Shown: piece by piece, positions 17,450-26,888 of the stretch | How positions within the stretch are numbered: position 1 is the first letter of the stretch | How the letters are laid out: every line of letters starts with the position of its first letter | Assembly: GCA_016124895.1 (NCBI GenBank) | Contig: WGMU01000037.1 | Location: forward strand, 1-53,784 | Direction: 5' to 3' | Length of the DNA: 53,784 nucleotides | Source of the DNA: a bacterium | Lineage (GTDB): Bacteria; Planctomycetota; Planctomycetia; Planctomycetales; Planctomycetaceae | Translations under genes and position numbers: made by a program | The notes under the pieces: model-generated | The model's database searches: none | Seen by the model: the letters and a program-made list of their open reading frames with translations, nothing else | What the model was told of the DNA's origin: nothing

Positions 17450-18526
17450 TCAGTCTGCCGTTCTCGTTCCAGAACTGTGATAGACCGTACGGTCGACGAA
17501 CTGCGAAACAAAATCGACATGCCCGTCACCCCAGAGAAAGAACGCGCCACTGCTGTGTCGACTTGAGAAATCGCTCTCATCCGCCTCAGCGGAACCAGGC
17601 GGATGATTGACGTATCCGGCGACGCGAGACTGCGCTTCCTGCCCCCGATAGAGGAATCCAAACCAGGTGCCCGGCAGATGATTTGCGGAGCGTTCTCCGA
17701 TAAACATCGTATTACTGAGTCCTGCTTCGAAGTCCGCTATGCGAAACGACCGGTTGCGGATGAAGGCACCATCGCCTTCCAGAACGGTCCCGTCCGGATC
17801 GAGCGTTCCAAAAACGCAGATGTAGTTCGACAGTGGAAGTTCCATCAGAACGGTCTGCGGCGCATCGTGATCACGTAACTCCCAGCGGTGCGGAGCGACA
17901 TCGGACGGGCATTGAAATGACTTCAGCACCGTCCGGACGAGCGGCGCGTGTTCTGTGAAATCCACTCGCTCCTCAAAGTGGATCGCGTTGAAGACATCGT
18001 GCTGATCGAGCAGCGGCAGCAGTCCGTTCGCCCAGCCATAGGCGGAATACTGAAGGTGGTCGTCGCGCCAGCCGGGTGGAAACGTGCTCAACAGATCGTG
18101 GTAACCATGCAGTGCCAGTCCGATCTGCTTGAGATGATTCGCGCACTCCATCCGCCGCGCCGATTCCCGTGCGGCCTGCACAGCAGGTAGAATCAAAGCA
18201 ATCAGGACCGTGATGGTCCCGCTGACGACAAGGAGTTCCAGGATCGTCAGGCCATTGCGACACGCAGACAGAGCCGCGGATCGGTGGGATGACTTCAGAG
18301 ATCGCTGAGGAAGCGGCACACGAGATCCTGCAGTTATCGGATAGGCATTGGGCTGACTCATTCGACTGACCGGGAGCGTGCAGTGCTGCATTTCCTGTTC
18401 CCGGCATCGAATCGCCAGACATCGTTGCCGTGGATGAGCAGAACCGGTCAGCCGGTATCCAGTCGCTGGACAACCTTTGACCTCCGTCCGTTGATTGCTT
18501 TCCGCGACTGTGGTCATTCCCGTCAT
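17450..18526 (-). CDS. DUF1559 pseudopilin-like protein
   Basis: A 358-residue protein of the planctomycete DUF1559 (SBP_bac_10) family. A type IV prepilin cleavage site, [13 protein letters not shown], is followed by a hydrophobic helix ([20 protein letters not shown]) and then the conserved [19 protein letters not shown]. The C-terminal half carries the family's [12 protein letters not shown] and [13 protein letters not shown] motifs. The prepilin site lies about 92 residues from the annotated start. That is unusually far, so the true start may be the internal ATG at 18361, giving a leader of about 37 residues; neither start has a strong ribosome binding site. The gene is divergent from RTX protein 2, with a candidate BlaI operator between them. 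Confidence 0.85.
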   Translation of the reverse strand: MTGMTTVAESNQRTEVKGCPATGYRLTGSAHPRQRCLAIRCREQEMQHCTLPVSRMSQPNAYPITAGSRVPLPQRSLKSSHRSAALSACRNGLTILELLVVSGTITVLIALILPAVQAARESARRMECANHLKQIGLALHGYHDLLSTFPPGWRDDHLQYSAYGWANGLLPLLDQHDVFNAIHFEERVDFTEHAPLVRTVLKSFQCPSDVAPHRWELRDHDAPQTVLMELPLSNYICVFGTLDPDGTVLEGDGAFIRNRSFRIADFEAGLSNTMFIGERSANHLPGTWFGFLYRGQEAQSRVAGYVNHPPGSAEADESDFSSRHSSGAFFLWGDGHVDFVSQFVDRTVYHSSGTRTAD

Positions 18527-18652
18527 GATTGATGCCAGGCAATATCGATTGACGCGACTGTTGCACCATTCACGGACCGTTCTGCAGAGAATTAACGCAT
18601 TGGGAACACGGATCGCTCACGGCCTGCCGGCACGATCCAAACTGCCATTTTC

Positions 18653-18668
18653 TGCTATCTCTGTAGTA
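18653..18668. promoter_or_regulatory. Candidate BlaI-type operator 3
   Basis: TGCTATCTCTGTAGTA, identical at 15 of 16 positions to the dyad at 12366; the similarity continues for a few bases to the right (GTAGTAT..GGC in both). It lies 79 bases before RTX gene 2 and 126 bases before the divergent DUF1559 gene, so it could control both. Confidence 0.55.
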
Positions 18669-18746
18669 TTCGGCATCAGCTTCCGAAAACAAGTGTGGCT
18701 GTCTTAAACAGTCTGTCCTTTCTCTTTTTCTCACGAGGTAACTTCG

Positions 18747-21524
18747 ATGCGCCTGAATTCGTGGCTGCGGGAATTCAAGTGTTGTGTCAGTGGTTCCAGG
18801 ACGAAGCGACGGCGACGTCGCTCACGGCGGTATGCGGAGCGAATGGAAAATCGCACGCTGCTCACCGTGACGAACATGTTCGATGCAGGGACGGGATTGC
18901 TGGAAGTTTCAAGCGACGCCGATGACGCGATCGCGGTTGCGGAAAGCGGTGGAAACGTCACGGTCAACGGAACCGATATCGGCATTGCTGCGGTTAACGT
19001 TGTTTCCCTTGATGTCACTGGTGGTCCGGATGCCAATGCCATTGATCTATCCGGCGTGACGACGGCCTCGTTTCCGAGTCTTGTCAATGTCGACGTCAGT
19101 GCCGGAGACGGTAACGACACCGTCATGGGCAGCGAATTCGATGACTCAATTCTCGGTGGAAACGGCGACGACAGTATTGATGGCGGAAGTGGTGACGACA
19201 TCGTCGCAGGTAACGGTGGCGATGACGTGCTGCAGGGGGACACTGGTTCGGATTCACTGTTCGGTGGTGCCGGGAGAGACAACCTGGATGGCGGCGATGA
19301 CGACGACATGCTGTACGGTCAGGGCGGATCAGGAGACACGCTGACCGGCGGGATGGGCGACGACATGCTCGATGGCGGCGCTGGTAACGACCGCGTCGAG
19401 GAAACCGGCGACACCGACATGACGCTGGTCGACGGCCAGTTGACCGGCATGGGGACCGACACACTCGTCGGCGTCGAACTGGCCAATCTGACCGGCGGCG
19501 CCGGCGCGAATACGTTGGACGCGTCGGGATTCAGTGGCGCCGTGACCCTGACCGGCAGCGCCGGCAACGACACGCTGATGGGAGCGTCGGGACGTAATCA
19601 GCTTCGTGGTGATGACGGCGACGATTCGATCATGGGCGGAGGTCTGAGCGACGGTATTTCCGGCGGTGCTGGAAACGACATAATCGACGGTGGTGCCGAT
19701 GACGACAAACTCCGCGGACTCGCTGGCGATGACACGATAATGGGCGGAGACGGCTCTGACCTGCTGATGGGAGCTGCCGGAAGCGATCAGCTCGACGGGG
19801 GCGCTGACGACGACGTGCTCAAAGGCCAGGGAGGCTCGGGCGACTTCCTGACTGGCGGCGATGGCGATGATCTGCTCATTGGCGGCGGAGGAAATGACCG
19901 CGTTGTCGAGAGCGGGGACATGGACTTCACACTGGTCGACGGCCGGCTGACCGGTCGCGGGACCGACCGGCTGGTCGGCGTCGAACGTGGCCAGCTTACT
20001 GGAGGCGCCAGCGCAAACATGCTTGACGCGTCCGGCTTCAGCGGCGCGACAACGCTGGATGGAGGAGCCGGTAATGACTCCCTGATGGGCGGCAGTGGCA
20101 ACGATTTTATTCGCGGTGGCGGCGATGACGACTCGATTGAAGGTGGCGCCGGCAACGACAGCCTCAACGGGCAGGATGGCAATGACGAGTTGATCGGTGG
20201 CGACGACGATGACTCGCTCATGGGTGGGGCGGGCAGCGACATGCTGGAAGGGGATTCCGGCAACGACGACCTCAACGGCGAAGACGATGACGACATGCTC
20301 AGTGGCGGCGATGGCGACGACAGTCTCACCGGCGGCAACGGCATGGATGAACTGATGGAGTCCGGCGATGTTGACTTCACGCTGAGCGATACGTCTCTGA
20401 GCGGTTCCGGTATTGATTCGCTGTCCGGTGTCGAGATGGCGCATCTGACCGGCGGAGTGAGTGCGAACTCACTGAACGCCTCGGCCTTCACTGGCGCGAC
20501 AACGCTCGATGGCGGGGCCGGAAATGACTCGCTGATGGGCGGGGCTGGCGCCGATGATCTGATTGGCGGAGCAGATGACGACATGCTTGACGGTGGCGCC
20601 GGCGACGACAGCCTCTCTGGCGAGGATGGAAACGATGATCTGATTGGCGGCGGAGACAACGACACCATTACCGGCGGAAGCGGTACGGACACGCTCGTCG
20701 GAGACGACGGTGACGACGAACTCGACGGCGAGGGCGACGATGATCTGCTGCTGGGCGGGGCTGGCGAGGACAACCTTGATGGTGGAACCGGTCGGAATCT
20801 GCTCGATGGTGAATCAGGCATCGATCTGGAAATCAACGGCCTGTCTGCAGACGTTGGACAGAAACTTGTCGCCGACCTGACTTCGGCCGGGGCCGCTCAG
20901 GGAAGTGCCGAGTTCGAGCAGAACGCTGGAGACGAGACAGAACTTGAGCTGCAGATTGAAGTCGAAGGCGCCGCACCGGGCCTCTATGACGTCGTCATCG
21001 GTGGCCTCAATGTCGGGCAGATCACGGTCGGTTCAGATGGCACCGGCCGGCTCAAGTTTTCGAACGACCCGAACAGTGTCGAAGAACTGCTGCTGCCGCA
21101 GAGTGGCCTGTCACTGACGACCGGAACGACGGTTGAAGTTGTGGGCGTTGTGTCAGGCACTTTCGCTCACGAAGGCGAAACGGCTTCCGGACAGAATGGT
21201 CAGAACCGCGAATTGTCAGGCAGCCTGTCGAGTGCTGGATCTGCGAGCGGACGAGTTGAATTTGCCCGCGAGTTCGAAGATGGCGTCGAGCAGAAGAAGT
21301 TTGAAGTCCGGGTTTCCGGCGCCGCTGCAAGTACGGCGCTGAATGTCTCGATCGATAGCGTCGTTGTGGGGCAGCTCGTGACGGACGCCACGGGACGCGG
21401 CAAGCTCGAATTCAATTCCGATCCGAATGACGCGACCGAGCAGGCATTCCCGATGGGCTTCTCCGATCCGACTGTTGGGGCGGCGATTGATGTTGGGGGA
21501 GTCTTGTCCGGGACACTGGCATAG
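18747..21524 (+). CDS. RTX-type calcium-binding surface protein 2
   Basis: A 925-residue paralogue of RTX protein 1 with a larger repeat field. The Arg-rich N-terminus contains ERMENRTLLTV (residues 31-41), a LEPR-XLL-like motif. Residues 45-115 match the beta domain of RTX protein 1, including IDLSGVTTASFPSLVNVDVS. From 118 to about 690 there are GGxGxDxLx nonapeptides. They are interrupted three times by a non-RTX module of about 65 residues with DxDxTLxDxxLxGxGxDxLxGVExxxLTGG...ANxLxAS at its centre. Two C-terminal domains (about 720-805 and 825-920) are homologous to those of RTX protein 1. GAGGTAAC precedes the ATG. The length and acidity of the repeat field imply dozens of calcium ions. 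Probably exported and attached to the surface; the route is unknown. Confidence 0.9.
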   Translation: MRLNSWLREFKCCVSGSRTKRRRRRSRRYAERMENRTLLTVTNMFDAGTGLLEVSSDADDAIAVAESGGNVTVNGTDIGIAAVNVVSLDVTGGPDANAIDLSGVTTASFPSLVNVDVSAGDGNDTVMGSEFDDSILGGNGDDSIDGGSGDDIVAGNGGDDVLQGDTGSDSLFGGAGRDNLDGGDDDDMLYGQGGSGDTLTGGMGDDMLDGGAGNDRVEETGDTDMTLVDGQLTGMGTDTLVGVELANLTGGAGANTLDASGFSGAVTLTGSAGNDTLMGASGRNQLRGDDGDDSIMGGGLSDGISGGAGNDIIDGGADDDKLRGLAGDDTIMGGDGSDLLMGAAGSDQLDGGADDDVLKGQGGSGDFLTGGDGDDLLIGGGGNDRVVESGDMDFTLVDGRLTGRGTDRLVGVERGQLTGGASANMLDASGFSGATTLDGGAGNDSLMGGSGNDFIRGGGDDDSIEGGAGNDSLNGQDGNDELIGGDDDDSLMGGAGSDMLEGDSGNDDLNGEDDDDMLSGGDGDDSLTGGNGMDELMESGDVDFTLSDTSLSGSGIDSLSGVEMAHLTGGVSANSLNASAFTGATTLDGGAGNDSLMGGAGADDLIGGADDDMLDGGAGDDSLSGEDGNDDLIGGGDNDTITGGSGTDTLVGDDGDDELDGEGDDDLLLGGAGEDNLDGGTGRNLLDGESGIDLEINGLSADVGQKLVADLTSAGAAQGSAEFEQNAGDETELELQIEVEGAAPGLYDVVIGGLNVGQITVGSDGTGRLKFSNDPNSVEELLLPQSGLSLTTGTTVEVVGVVSGTFAHEGETASGQNGQNRELSGSLSSAGSASGRVEFAREFEDGVEQKKFEVRVSGAAASTALNVSIDSVVVGQLVTDATGRGKLEFNSDPNDATEQAFPMGFSDPTVGAAIDVGGVLSGTLA

Positions 21525-22134
21525 CCGTTTGCATAAGGAAGCTGGCGGCGCGCTCGGGATGCCGCCGGCTTCGGCCAGGGTTCTTGGCTGAAATGCGGTT
21601 GAGAGTTTCCCTGCCCTGATTTTCTGTCTGATACAGAGCCTGTGTGGCGGCGGCGAAGGTTTGGCCGTCGTCGCCACACAGCGTTGTTCTGATGCGGAAA
21701 GTCGCGCATCGCGCCGTCCGGCCAACCAGGCGGTTGAGCGGGCTCGCACACCGGATGCGCCATCAGGTGCCCGTTCATCGTGTGGGTTCGGAAGTCGTTC
21801 GACTCTGGGCAACCCATTTGCCTGTCTGAGTCTGGCGCCCGACAGAATTGGCCGTGCTGGCCGAGACCGATTGGCTCGACAACCAGCGGCACGCGATCTG
21901 CTTTTCTCGCCTTATGTGAGCCGTCCAGCGATTCAAGACTTCAGAATCCTCAGGAATCTGCGAGGCGCGGACAGTTGCTGACCACTAACCGGACAGTCTT
22001 TGATCGACTGGCGATGGTGCGGTCAGACGATTGAACTCGACGGGCGGGTGAGATGCTGGAATTCGTTTTGTCACGTCAGTCGGTTTGTCAGAGGACGGTT
22101 AATCAGGCTGTGTCTCTTTCGGGCAGGTGTCGAA
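21525..22134. other. Intergenic region between RTX gene 2 and the efflux genes
   Basis: A 610-base region. It opens with a terminator-like hairpin (21540-21570). The remainder must hold the promoter of the efflux operon, but I see no clear promoter boxes or dyad operator. The long frames that cross it on both strands lack ribosome binding sites and recognisable domains. Confidence 0.45.
21540..21570 (+). terminator. Hairpin after RTX gene 2
   Basis: AGCTGGCGGC (21540-21549) pairs with GCCGCCGGCT (21561-21570) with one T-G pair and an 11-base loop, 15 bases after the RTX stop codon. No T tract follows, so it may stabilise the 3' end rather than terminate on its own. Confidence 0.4.
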
Positions 22135-23646
22135 ATGCAGAGATCATTGATGCGTCGGATCGTGCTGGTGGCTGTTGTTGCTGTCGTGGTTGTCTCGGCT
22201 GTCTCCTTTGGAGCATGGCGGAATCGCGACGCCGAGCATGCTGCTTCTGATCCATCCGCGACAGATTCCGGCAGTGAAACCGGGAATGTCCTCGCCGAAG
22301 AACTGACCGTCTCGCTGCCGGAAGGCAAATTGTCGGCAGCAGGAATTCAGGTCGAACCAGTACAGCTCGGTACTCTGACACATCGGCACTCCGTCCCCGG
22401 CCGAGTGGCGTACAACGACAATCGGCATATTGAAGTGACCGCTCCGACGGGCGGCATTCTGACGGAGATTTGCGTCAAGCCGGGTGACCAGGTACAGGCC
22501 GGCCAGGTGCTGGCATGGCTCAACAGCCCGGAGATCGGTTCGGCTCGTGCCGACGTTCTGCAGCGAACGTCGGCGGCGGAAATTGCTCAGCAGTTGGCTT
22601 CCCGCGCCAGGATGCTCGAACAGAATGTCAACGCGCTGACGGGGCAACTGAAAGACGACCCCGACTTCGACACGTTACAGAAGTCATTCACGGATCGAGT
22701 GCTCGGCAACCTGCGCGACAGCCTGTTCGGGGCGTATTCTCGAATGCAGCTTGCTGCGGCGGTGTTGAAGAACTCAGCCGACCTGGCTCAGTCAGGAGCG
22801 CTGTCAGAAAAGGTCGTGCAGGAACGTCAGGCCGAAATGCAGGCCGCTCAGGCGGCACTCGAGTCGCAGTGCGAGCAGGCGCGGCTGGACGTCTGGAAGG
22901 AACGCAGCCAGGCGGAAGCGGCAGCGCTCGATGCGCAGCGGCGGCTGGAAATTGCGCGGCAGCATCTCGCCTCACTGTTGCTCAACGAGTCGGTCATTCA
23001 CACGGAAATGGACATGCCGCAGGCCGATGCTCTTGGCGCCAGCGACGACGACCTGCAGAACCTGTCACGCGTACCAGTGCCGGCGCCGTTTGAAGGCACC
23101 ATCGAACGCCGGACGTTTTCCGCGACGGAACGCGTCAGGCCGGGCGATTCGCTGTTCGTTCTCGCCGATACGCGGACGCTCTGGATCACGGCCGAGATCC
23201 GCGAAAACGACTGGCCCGCGGTTTCAATCCGTACCGGCCAGACACTGCAGGTCATGGTTCCTGCATTCGGTGATGTGACGCTCGATGCGAAGGTCGACTT
23301 CATCGGTCGCGAGGTGTCGACCGAAACGAACGCGATTCCAATCGTTGCAACAATCGATAACTCCGACGGCCGACTGCGGCCCGGCCTGTTCGTCCGCGTG
23401 TCCGTTCCGGTTGGTGTAAAACAGGACGTTCTGACTGTACCAAGCCGCTCGGTGCTGCAGCACGACGGCCAGTCGTTCGTCTTTGTCTCCGAAGGTCCCA
23501 ACCGGTTTCGTCGCGTCAACGTCGAGACCGGCGACGAGGGTGACGGAATCGTAGAAGTCGTCGGCGGACTCAAAGCAGGGGCTCCCGTCGTGACGAACGG
23601 TGCGTTCGTGCTCAAGTCCGAACTGCTGCTTGAAAGTGAAGAGTAG
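22135..23646 (+). CDS. RND efflux periplasmic adaptor (HlyD/CusB type)
   Basis: A 503-residue membrane-fusion protein. It has an N-terminal membrane anchor (RIVLVAVVAVVVVSAVSFG), then an HlyD half-domain (RVAYNDNRHIEVTAPTGGIL..CVKPGDQVQAGQVLAWLNSPEI). A long alpha-hairpin rich in Ala, Gln and Glu follows, then the returning lipoyl segment (VPAPFEGTIERRTFSATERVRPGDSLF). Beta-barrel and membrane-proximal domains end the protein. The ATG at 22135 has GCAGGTG upstream; the extension to 22000 has no support. The permease gene follows 79 bases downstream. CusB-type methionine metal ligands are not obvious, so the substrate is uncertain. Confidence 0.9.
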   Translation: MQRSLMRRIVLVAVVAVVVVSAVSFGAWRNRDAEHAASDPSATDSGSETGNVLAEELTVSLPEGKLSAAGIQVEPVQLGTLTHRHSVPGRVAYNDNRHIEVTAPTGGILTEICVKPGDQVQAGQVLAWLNSPEIGSARADVLQRTSAAEIAQQLASRARMLEQNVNALTGQLKDDPDFDTLQKSFTDRVLGNLRDSLFGAYSRMQLAAAVLKNSADLAQSGALSEKVVQERQAEMQAAQAALESQCEQARLDVWKERSQAEAAALDAQRRLEIARQHLASLLLNESVIHTEMDMPQADALGASDDDLQNLSRVPVPAPFEGTIERRTFSATERVRPGDSLFVLADTRTLWITAEIRENDWPAVSIRTGQTLQVMVPAFGDVTLDAKVDFIGREVSTETNAIPIVATIDNSDGRLRPGLFVRVSVPVGVKQDVLTVPSRSVLQHDGQSFVFVSEGPNRFRRVNVETGDEGDGIVEVVGGLKAGAPVVTNGAFVLKSELLLESEE

Positions 23647-23725
23647 CAGCAATGCGCTGATCTCCGGACGAACTCAGAGTCCAGGCCTTAGTCCTCCTGC
23701 CAACAGTGAATCATGCGAGGCTGAA

Positions 23726-26700
23726 ATGCTCAGCAGGCTGATCGACTTCTCGTTGCACAACCGCTTTTTCATCCTCACGGCAACGCTGCTGATGGCGGCT
23801 GGTGGTCTGTACGCGGCAATCCATCTGCCGATTGACGCTGTACCGGACATGACCAACGTGCAGGTTCAGGTGATGACGAACGCTGGTTCGCTCTCGCCGA
23901 TCGAAGTCGAGCGGTACGTCACCAATCCCATCGAATGGGCGATGAGCGGACTGCCGAAGGTCGAGGAAGTCCGCAGTGTCTCAAAGTTCGGCATCAGTCT
24001 GGTGACGATCGTCTTCGAGGAAGGCACGGACATTTACTGGGCGCGGACCATTGTCGGCGAGCGAGTCCAAACGGCTGCGGCCGACATCCCGCCGGGATAC
24101 GGCACACCGGAACTCGGCCCGATGACGACGGCCCTGGGCGAGATTCTGCAGTTCGAGGTTCGCAGCCCTCAGCACACGCCGATGGAACTGCGTTCGATCC
24201 TCGACTGGGAGATCGCTCCCCGACTGCGCGAAGTGCGCGGCGTAACGGAAATCAACACAATGGGCGGCTTCTTCAAGACGTTTGAAGTCCGCCCCAATCC
24301 GGACCGGCTGGCCAGTTACGGACTGTCGCTCAACGACATCTTCTCGCGGCTGGAAATGAACAACGGGACGGCCGGTGGTGGCTATATCGTTCACTTTGAC
24401 GAACAGCAGTTCATTCGCGGGCAGGCACTGCTGAAGAACGAAGACGACATTCGCAACGTCGTACTGCGACGTGAGGGCGACGGTACGCCGATTCTGCTGA
24501 GCGATGTTGCCGAGGTGTCGATCGCTCCGATGACGCGTCAGGGCTCGGTGACTCGCGACGGTCGCGGCGAAGCGGTCATGGGCATGGCGATGATGCTGAT
24601 CGGCGAAAATTCGCGCGAGGTCGTCGAACGCGTCAAGGCGCGGCTGTCGGAGATCGAGCCGACGCTGCCTCAAGGTGTCCAGCTCGACGTTGTTTACGAC
24701 CGTGCGAATCTGATCGGCCGAACGCTCGACACTGTGCTGCACAACCTGACCGAAGGCGGCATTCTGGTGATCGTCGTGCTGCTGTTCATGCTCGGCAGCT
24801 TTCGAGCCGGCGTAATCACTGCTCTGGCGATTCCGCTGTCGATGCTGTTCGCCACGAACCTGATGATGGCCACCGGGATCACCGCCAGTCTGATGAGTCT
24901 GGGGGCGATTGACTTCGGTCTGATCGTCGACAGTTCGGTCATCATGATTGAAAACTGCATTCGTCGGCTGTCACACGGGGAGAATCGCAGCCATACGGAA
25001 ATCATCCGCGAAGCCGCCGTCGAGGTGCGGAAGCCGACAATGTTCGGTGAACTGATCATCGCGATCGTTTACGTGCCGATCCTCGCGCTGGAAGGCACCG
25101 AAGGCAAACTCTTCAAACCGATGGCGCTGACCGTGCTGTTCGCGCTGGCGGGCTCGCTCGTCCTGTCAATGACGCTGATGCCGGCCCTCGCGGCGATTGC
25201 GCTGCCGAAGAAGATGGACGAGAAGGAAGTCTTCCTGATTCGCTGGATCAAGTGGTTTTACAAGCCGCTCGTCGACCGCGCGATCCGACATCGTGTCGTC
25301 ACCGTTACGATCGCTCTGTCGGTTTTCGGCTGCAGTATTCCAGTCGCGTGGAATCTCGGAGCGGAATTCATGCCGCGTCTGGTCGAAGGCGACCTGCTCG
25401 TCGAAGCCGTCCGCCTGCCGAGTGCCACGATCGAAGGCGCGATTGATGTCGGAACGCAGATCGAGAAGATCATCGGCGGATTTCCGGAAGTGAAAACCGC
25501 GTTCTGCAAGACCGGCCGTCCGGAAATCGCGAACGACATCATGGGCGTGCATCAGACCGACGTCTGGGTGATGCTCAAAGACAAACACAAATGGCGCGAG
25601 GGCCTGACGCGCGATGACCTGGTCGAGGAGCTTGACGACGCGCTGTCGGCGCAGGTGCCGGGTGTCGCGTTCGGGTTTACGCAGCCGATCGAAATGCGCG
25701 TTGACGAGCTGGTGGCAGGCGTCAAAGCCGACGTTGCCGTGCTTCTGTACGGCGCCGAGCTGTCTGTGCTTGGCGAAAAGGCGAAGGAGATCGAACGCGT
25801 TCTGAAGACGATCCCCGGCTCGGCCGACGTCAAAGCCGACTACCAGGCGAACCTGGCGACGCTGCGTATCGAACCTCGCCGCGAAGTGCTGGCACGCTAC
25901 GGTCTGGATGCGGAAGACGTTCTGGCCGTCGTCGAATCGCTCGGCGGTCGCCACTCCGGGCTCATCTTTGAAGGCCGGGCGCGGTATCCGATTCTCGTCC
26001 GCATTCCGTCAGAGTGGCGAACGCAGCGTTACCTGCTCGAACAGCTTCCCGTGAGCCGTTCCGGCGGGCAGCCCGTACCGTTGAAGGAACTGGCGGATAT
26101 CGTGCTCGAAGAAACTCCGCCGGCCGTCGAGCACGAATCGAATCGGCGTCGCACGTTCATCCAGTGCAACGTCCGCGGTCGTGACGTTGCGAGCTTTGTC
26201 GCCGATGCACAGCGAACCATCGACGAACAGGTCGACATGCCGCCCGGATATGAAATCCGCTGGGGCGGCGACTTCGAGAATCTGCAGTCGGCGAGTCAGC
26301 GGTTGCTGCTGATCACGCCAGTTGTGCTGCTGCTGATCTTCCTGCTGCTGCATTCGACGTTTAAGTCGTCCCGGTTGGCGCTGCTGATTTTCCTGGCAGT
26401 TCCGATGGCCGCATCGGGGGGGATCTTCGCGCTCGCGTTGCGCGGAATGCCGTTCAGCATCTCGGCCGGTGTCGGCTTCATTGCGCTGTTCGGCGTCGCC
26501 GTGCTGAACGGTCTGGTCTGGGTGAGCGCCGCCGAGAACCGTCGCAACAAAGGCGAGGGGTTGGAAGAGGCAACTTTCGAGACGGCTCTCGAACGACTGC
26601 GACCCGTCCTGATGACCGCTATGGTGGCCAGCCTCGGCTTTCTGCCAATGGCCCTGTCGCACGGCGACGGTGCCGAGATGCAGCGTCCTCTGGCAAGCGT

Positions 26701-26824
26701 TGTTATCGGCGGCCTGATCACGTCAACGCTGCTGACGTCTCTGGTCGTACCCGCGATCTACCCGTTCTTCGCCCGCGGTCTGCCGGCCACTGACCCATTG
26801 GCCGGTGAGGAATACGAAACGTAA
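23726..26824 (+). CDS. RND efflux permease, HME (CusA/CzcA) type
   Basis: A 1,032-residue inner-membrane proton-driven transporter of normal family length. It opens with LSRLIDFSLHNRFFILTATLLMAAGGLYA and has the typical DAVPDMTNVQVQV and VERYVTNPIEWAMSGLPKVEEVRS. The fourth-helix region reads GAIDFGLIVDSSVIMIENCIRRL; this acidic DFGxIVD..V.MxEN signature marks heavy-metal-efflux RND pumps rather than drug pumps. The start at 23726 has GCGAGG upstream. No outer-membrane factor (TolC/CusC) gene is adjacent, so the complex must borrow one encoded elsewhere. A strong bidirectional terminator follows. Confidence 0.93.
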   Translation: MLSRLIDFSLHNRFFILTATLLMAAGGLYAAIHLPIDAVPDMTNVQVQVMTNAGSLSPIEVERYVTNPIEWAMSGLPKVEEVRSVSKFGISLVTIVFEEGTDIYWARTIVGERVQTAAADIPPGYGTPELGPMTTALGEILQFEVRSPQHTPMELRSILDWEIAPRLREVRGVTEINTMGGFFKTFEVRPNPDRLASYGLSLNDIFSRLEMNNGTAGGGYIVHFDEQQFIRGQALLKNEDDIRNVVLRREGDGTPILLSDVAEVSIAPMTRQGSVTRDGRGEAVMGMAMMLIGENSREVVERVKARLSEIEPTLPQGVQLDVVYDRANLIGRTLDTVLHNLTEGGILVIVVLLFMLGSFRAGVITALAIPLSMLFATNLMMATGITASLMSLGAIDFGLIVDSSVIMIENCIRRLSHGENRSHTEIIREAAVEVRKPTMFGELIIAIVYVPILALEGTEGKLFKPMALTVLFALAGSLVLSMTLMPALAAIALPKKMDEKEVFLIRWIKWFYKPLVDRAIRHRVVTVTIALSVFGCSIPVAWNLGAEFMPRLVEGDLLVEAVRLPSATIEGAIDVGTQIEKIIGGFPEVKTAFCKTGRPEIANDIMGVHQTDVWVMLKDKHKWREGLTRDDLVEELDDALSAQVPGVAFGFTQPIEMRVDELVAGVKADVAVLLYGAELSVLGEKAKEIERVLKTIPGSADVKADYQANLATLRIEPRREVLARYGLDAEDVLAVVESLGGRHSGLIFEGRARYPILVRIPSEWRTQRYLLEQLPVSRSGGQPVPLKELADIVLEETPPAVEHESNRRRTFIQCNVRGRDVASFVADAQRTIDEQVDMPPGYEIRWGGDFENLQSASQRLLLITPVVLLLIFLLLHSTFKSSRLALLIFLAVPMAASGGIFALALRGMPFSISAGVGFIALFGVAVLNGLVWVSAAENRRNKGEGLEEATFETALERLRPVLMTAMVASLGFLPMALSHGDGAEMQRPLASVVIGGLITSTLLTSLVVPAIYPFFARGLPATDPLAGEEYET

Positions 26825-26851
26825 GCAGCCGACCTGCCTCTGGTTCATTGC

Positions 26852-26883
26852 AGCAGGACGGATTAGTAATCCGTCCTGCTTTC
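26852..26883. terminator. Bidirectional terminator between RND permease and ftr
   Basis: A perfect 14-base inverted repeat (AGCAGGACGGATTA at 26852 and its complement up to 26880) centred on a single base, in effect a 12-bp stem with a 5-base loop, followed by TTTC. It lies between two convergent genes 64 bases apart and would serve both. Confidence 0.75.
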
Positions 26884-26888
26884 GCTGG

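Noticed and set aside
21200-21892. A 230-codon minus-strand ORF across the end of RTX gene 2 and the following gap
   Set aside because: Half of it is antisense to a confident coding region, and the rest has no domain or ribosome binding site.
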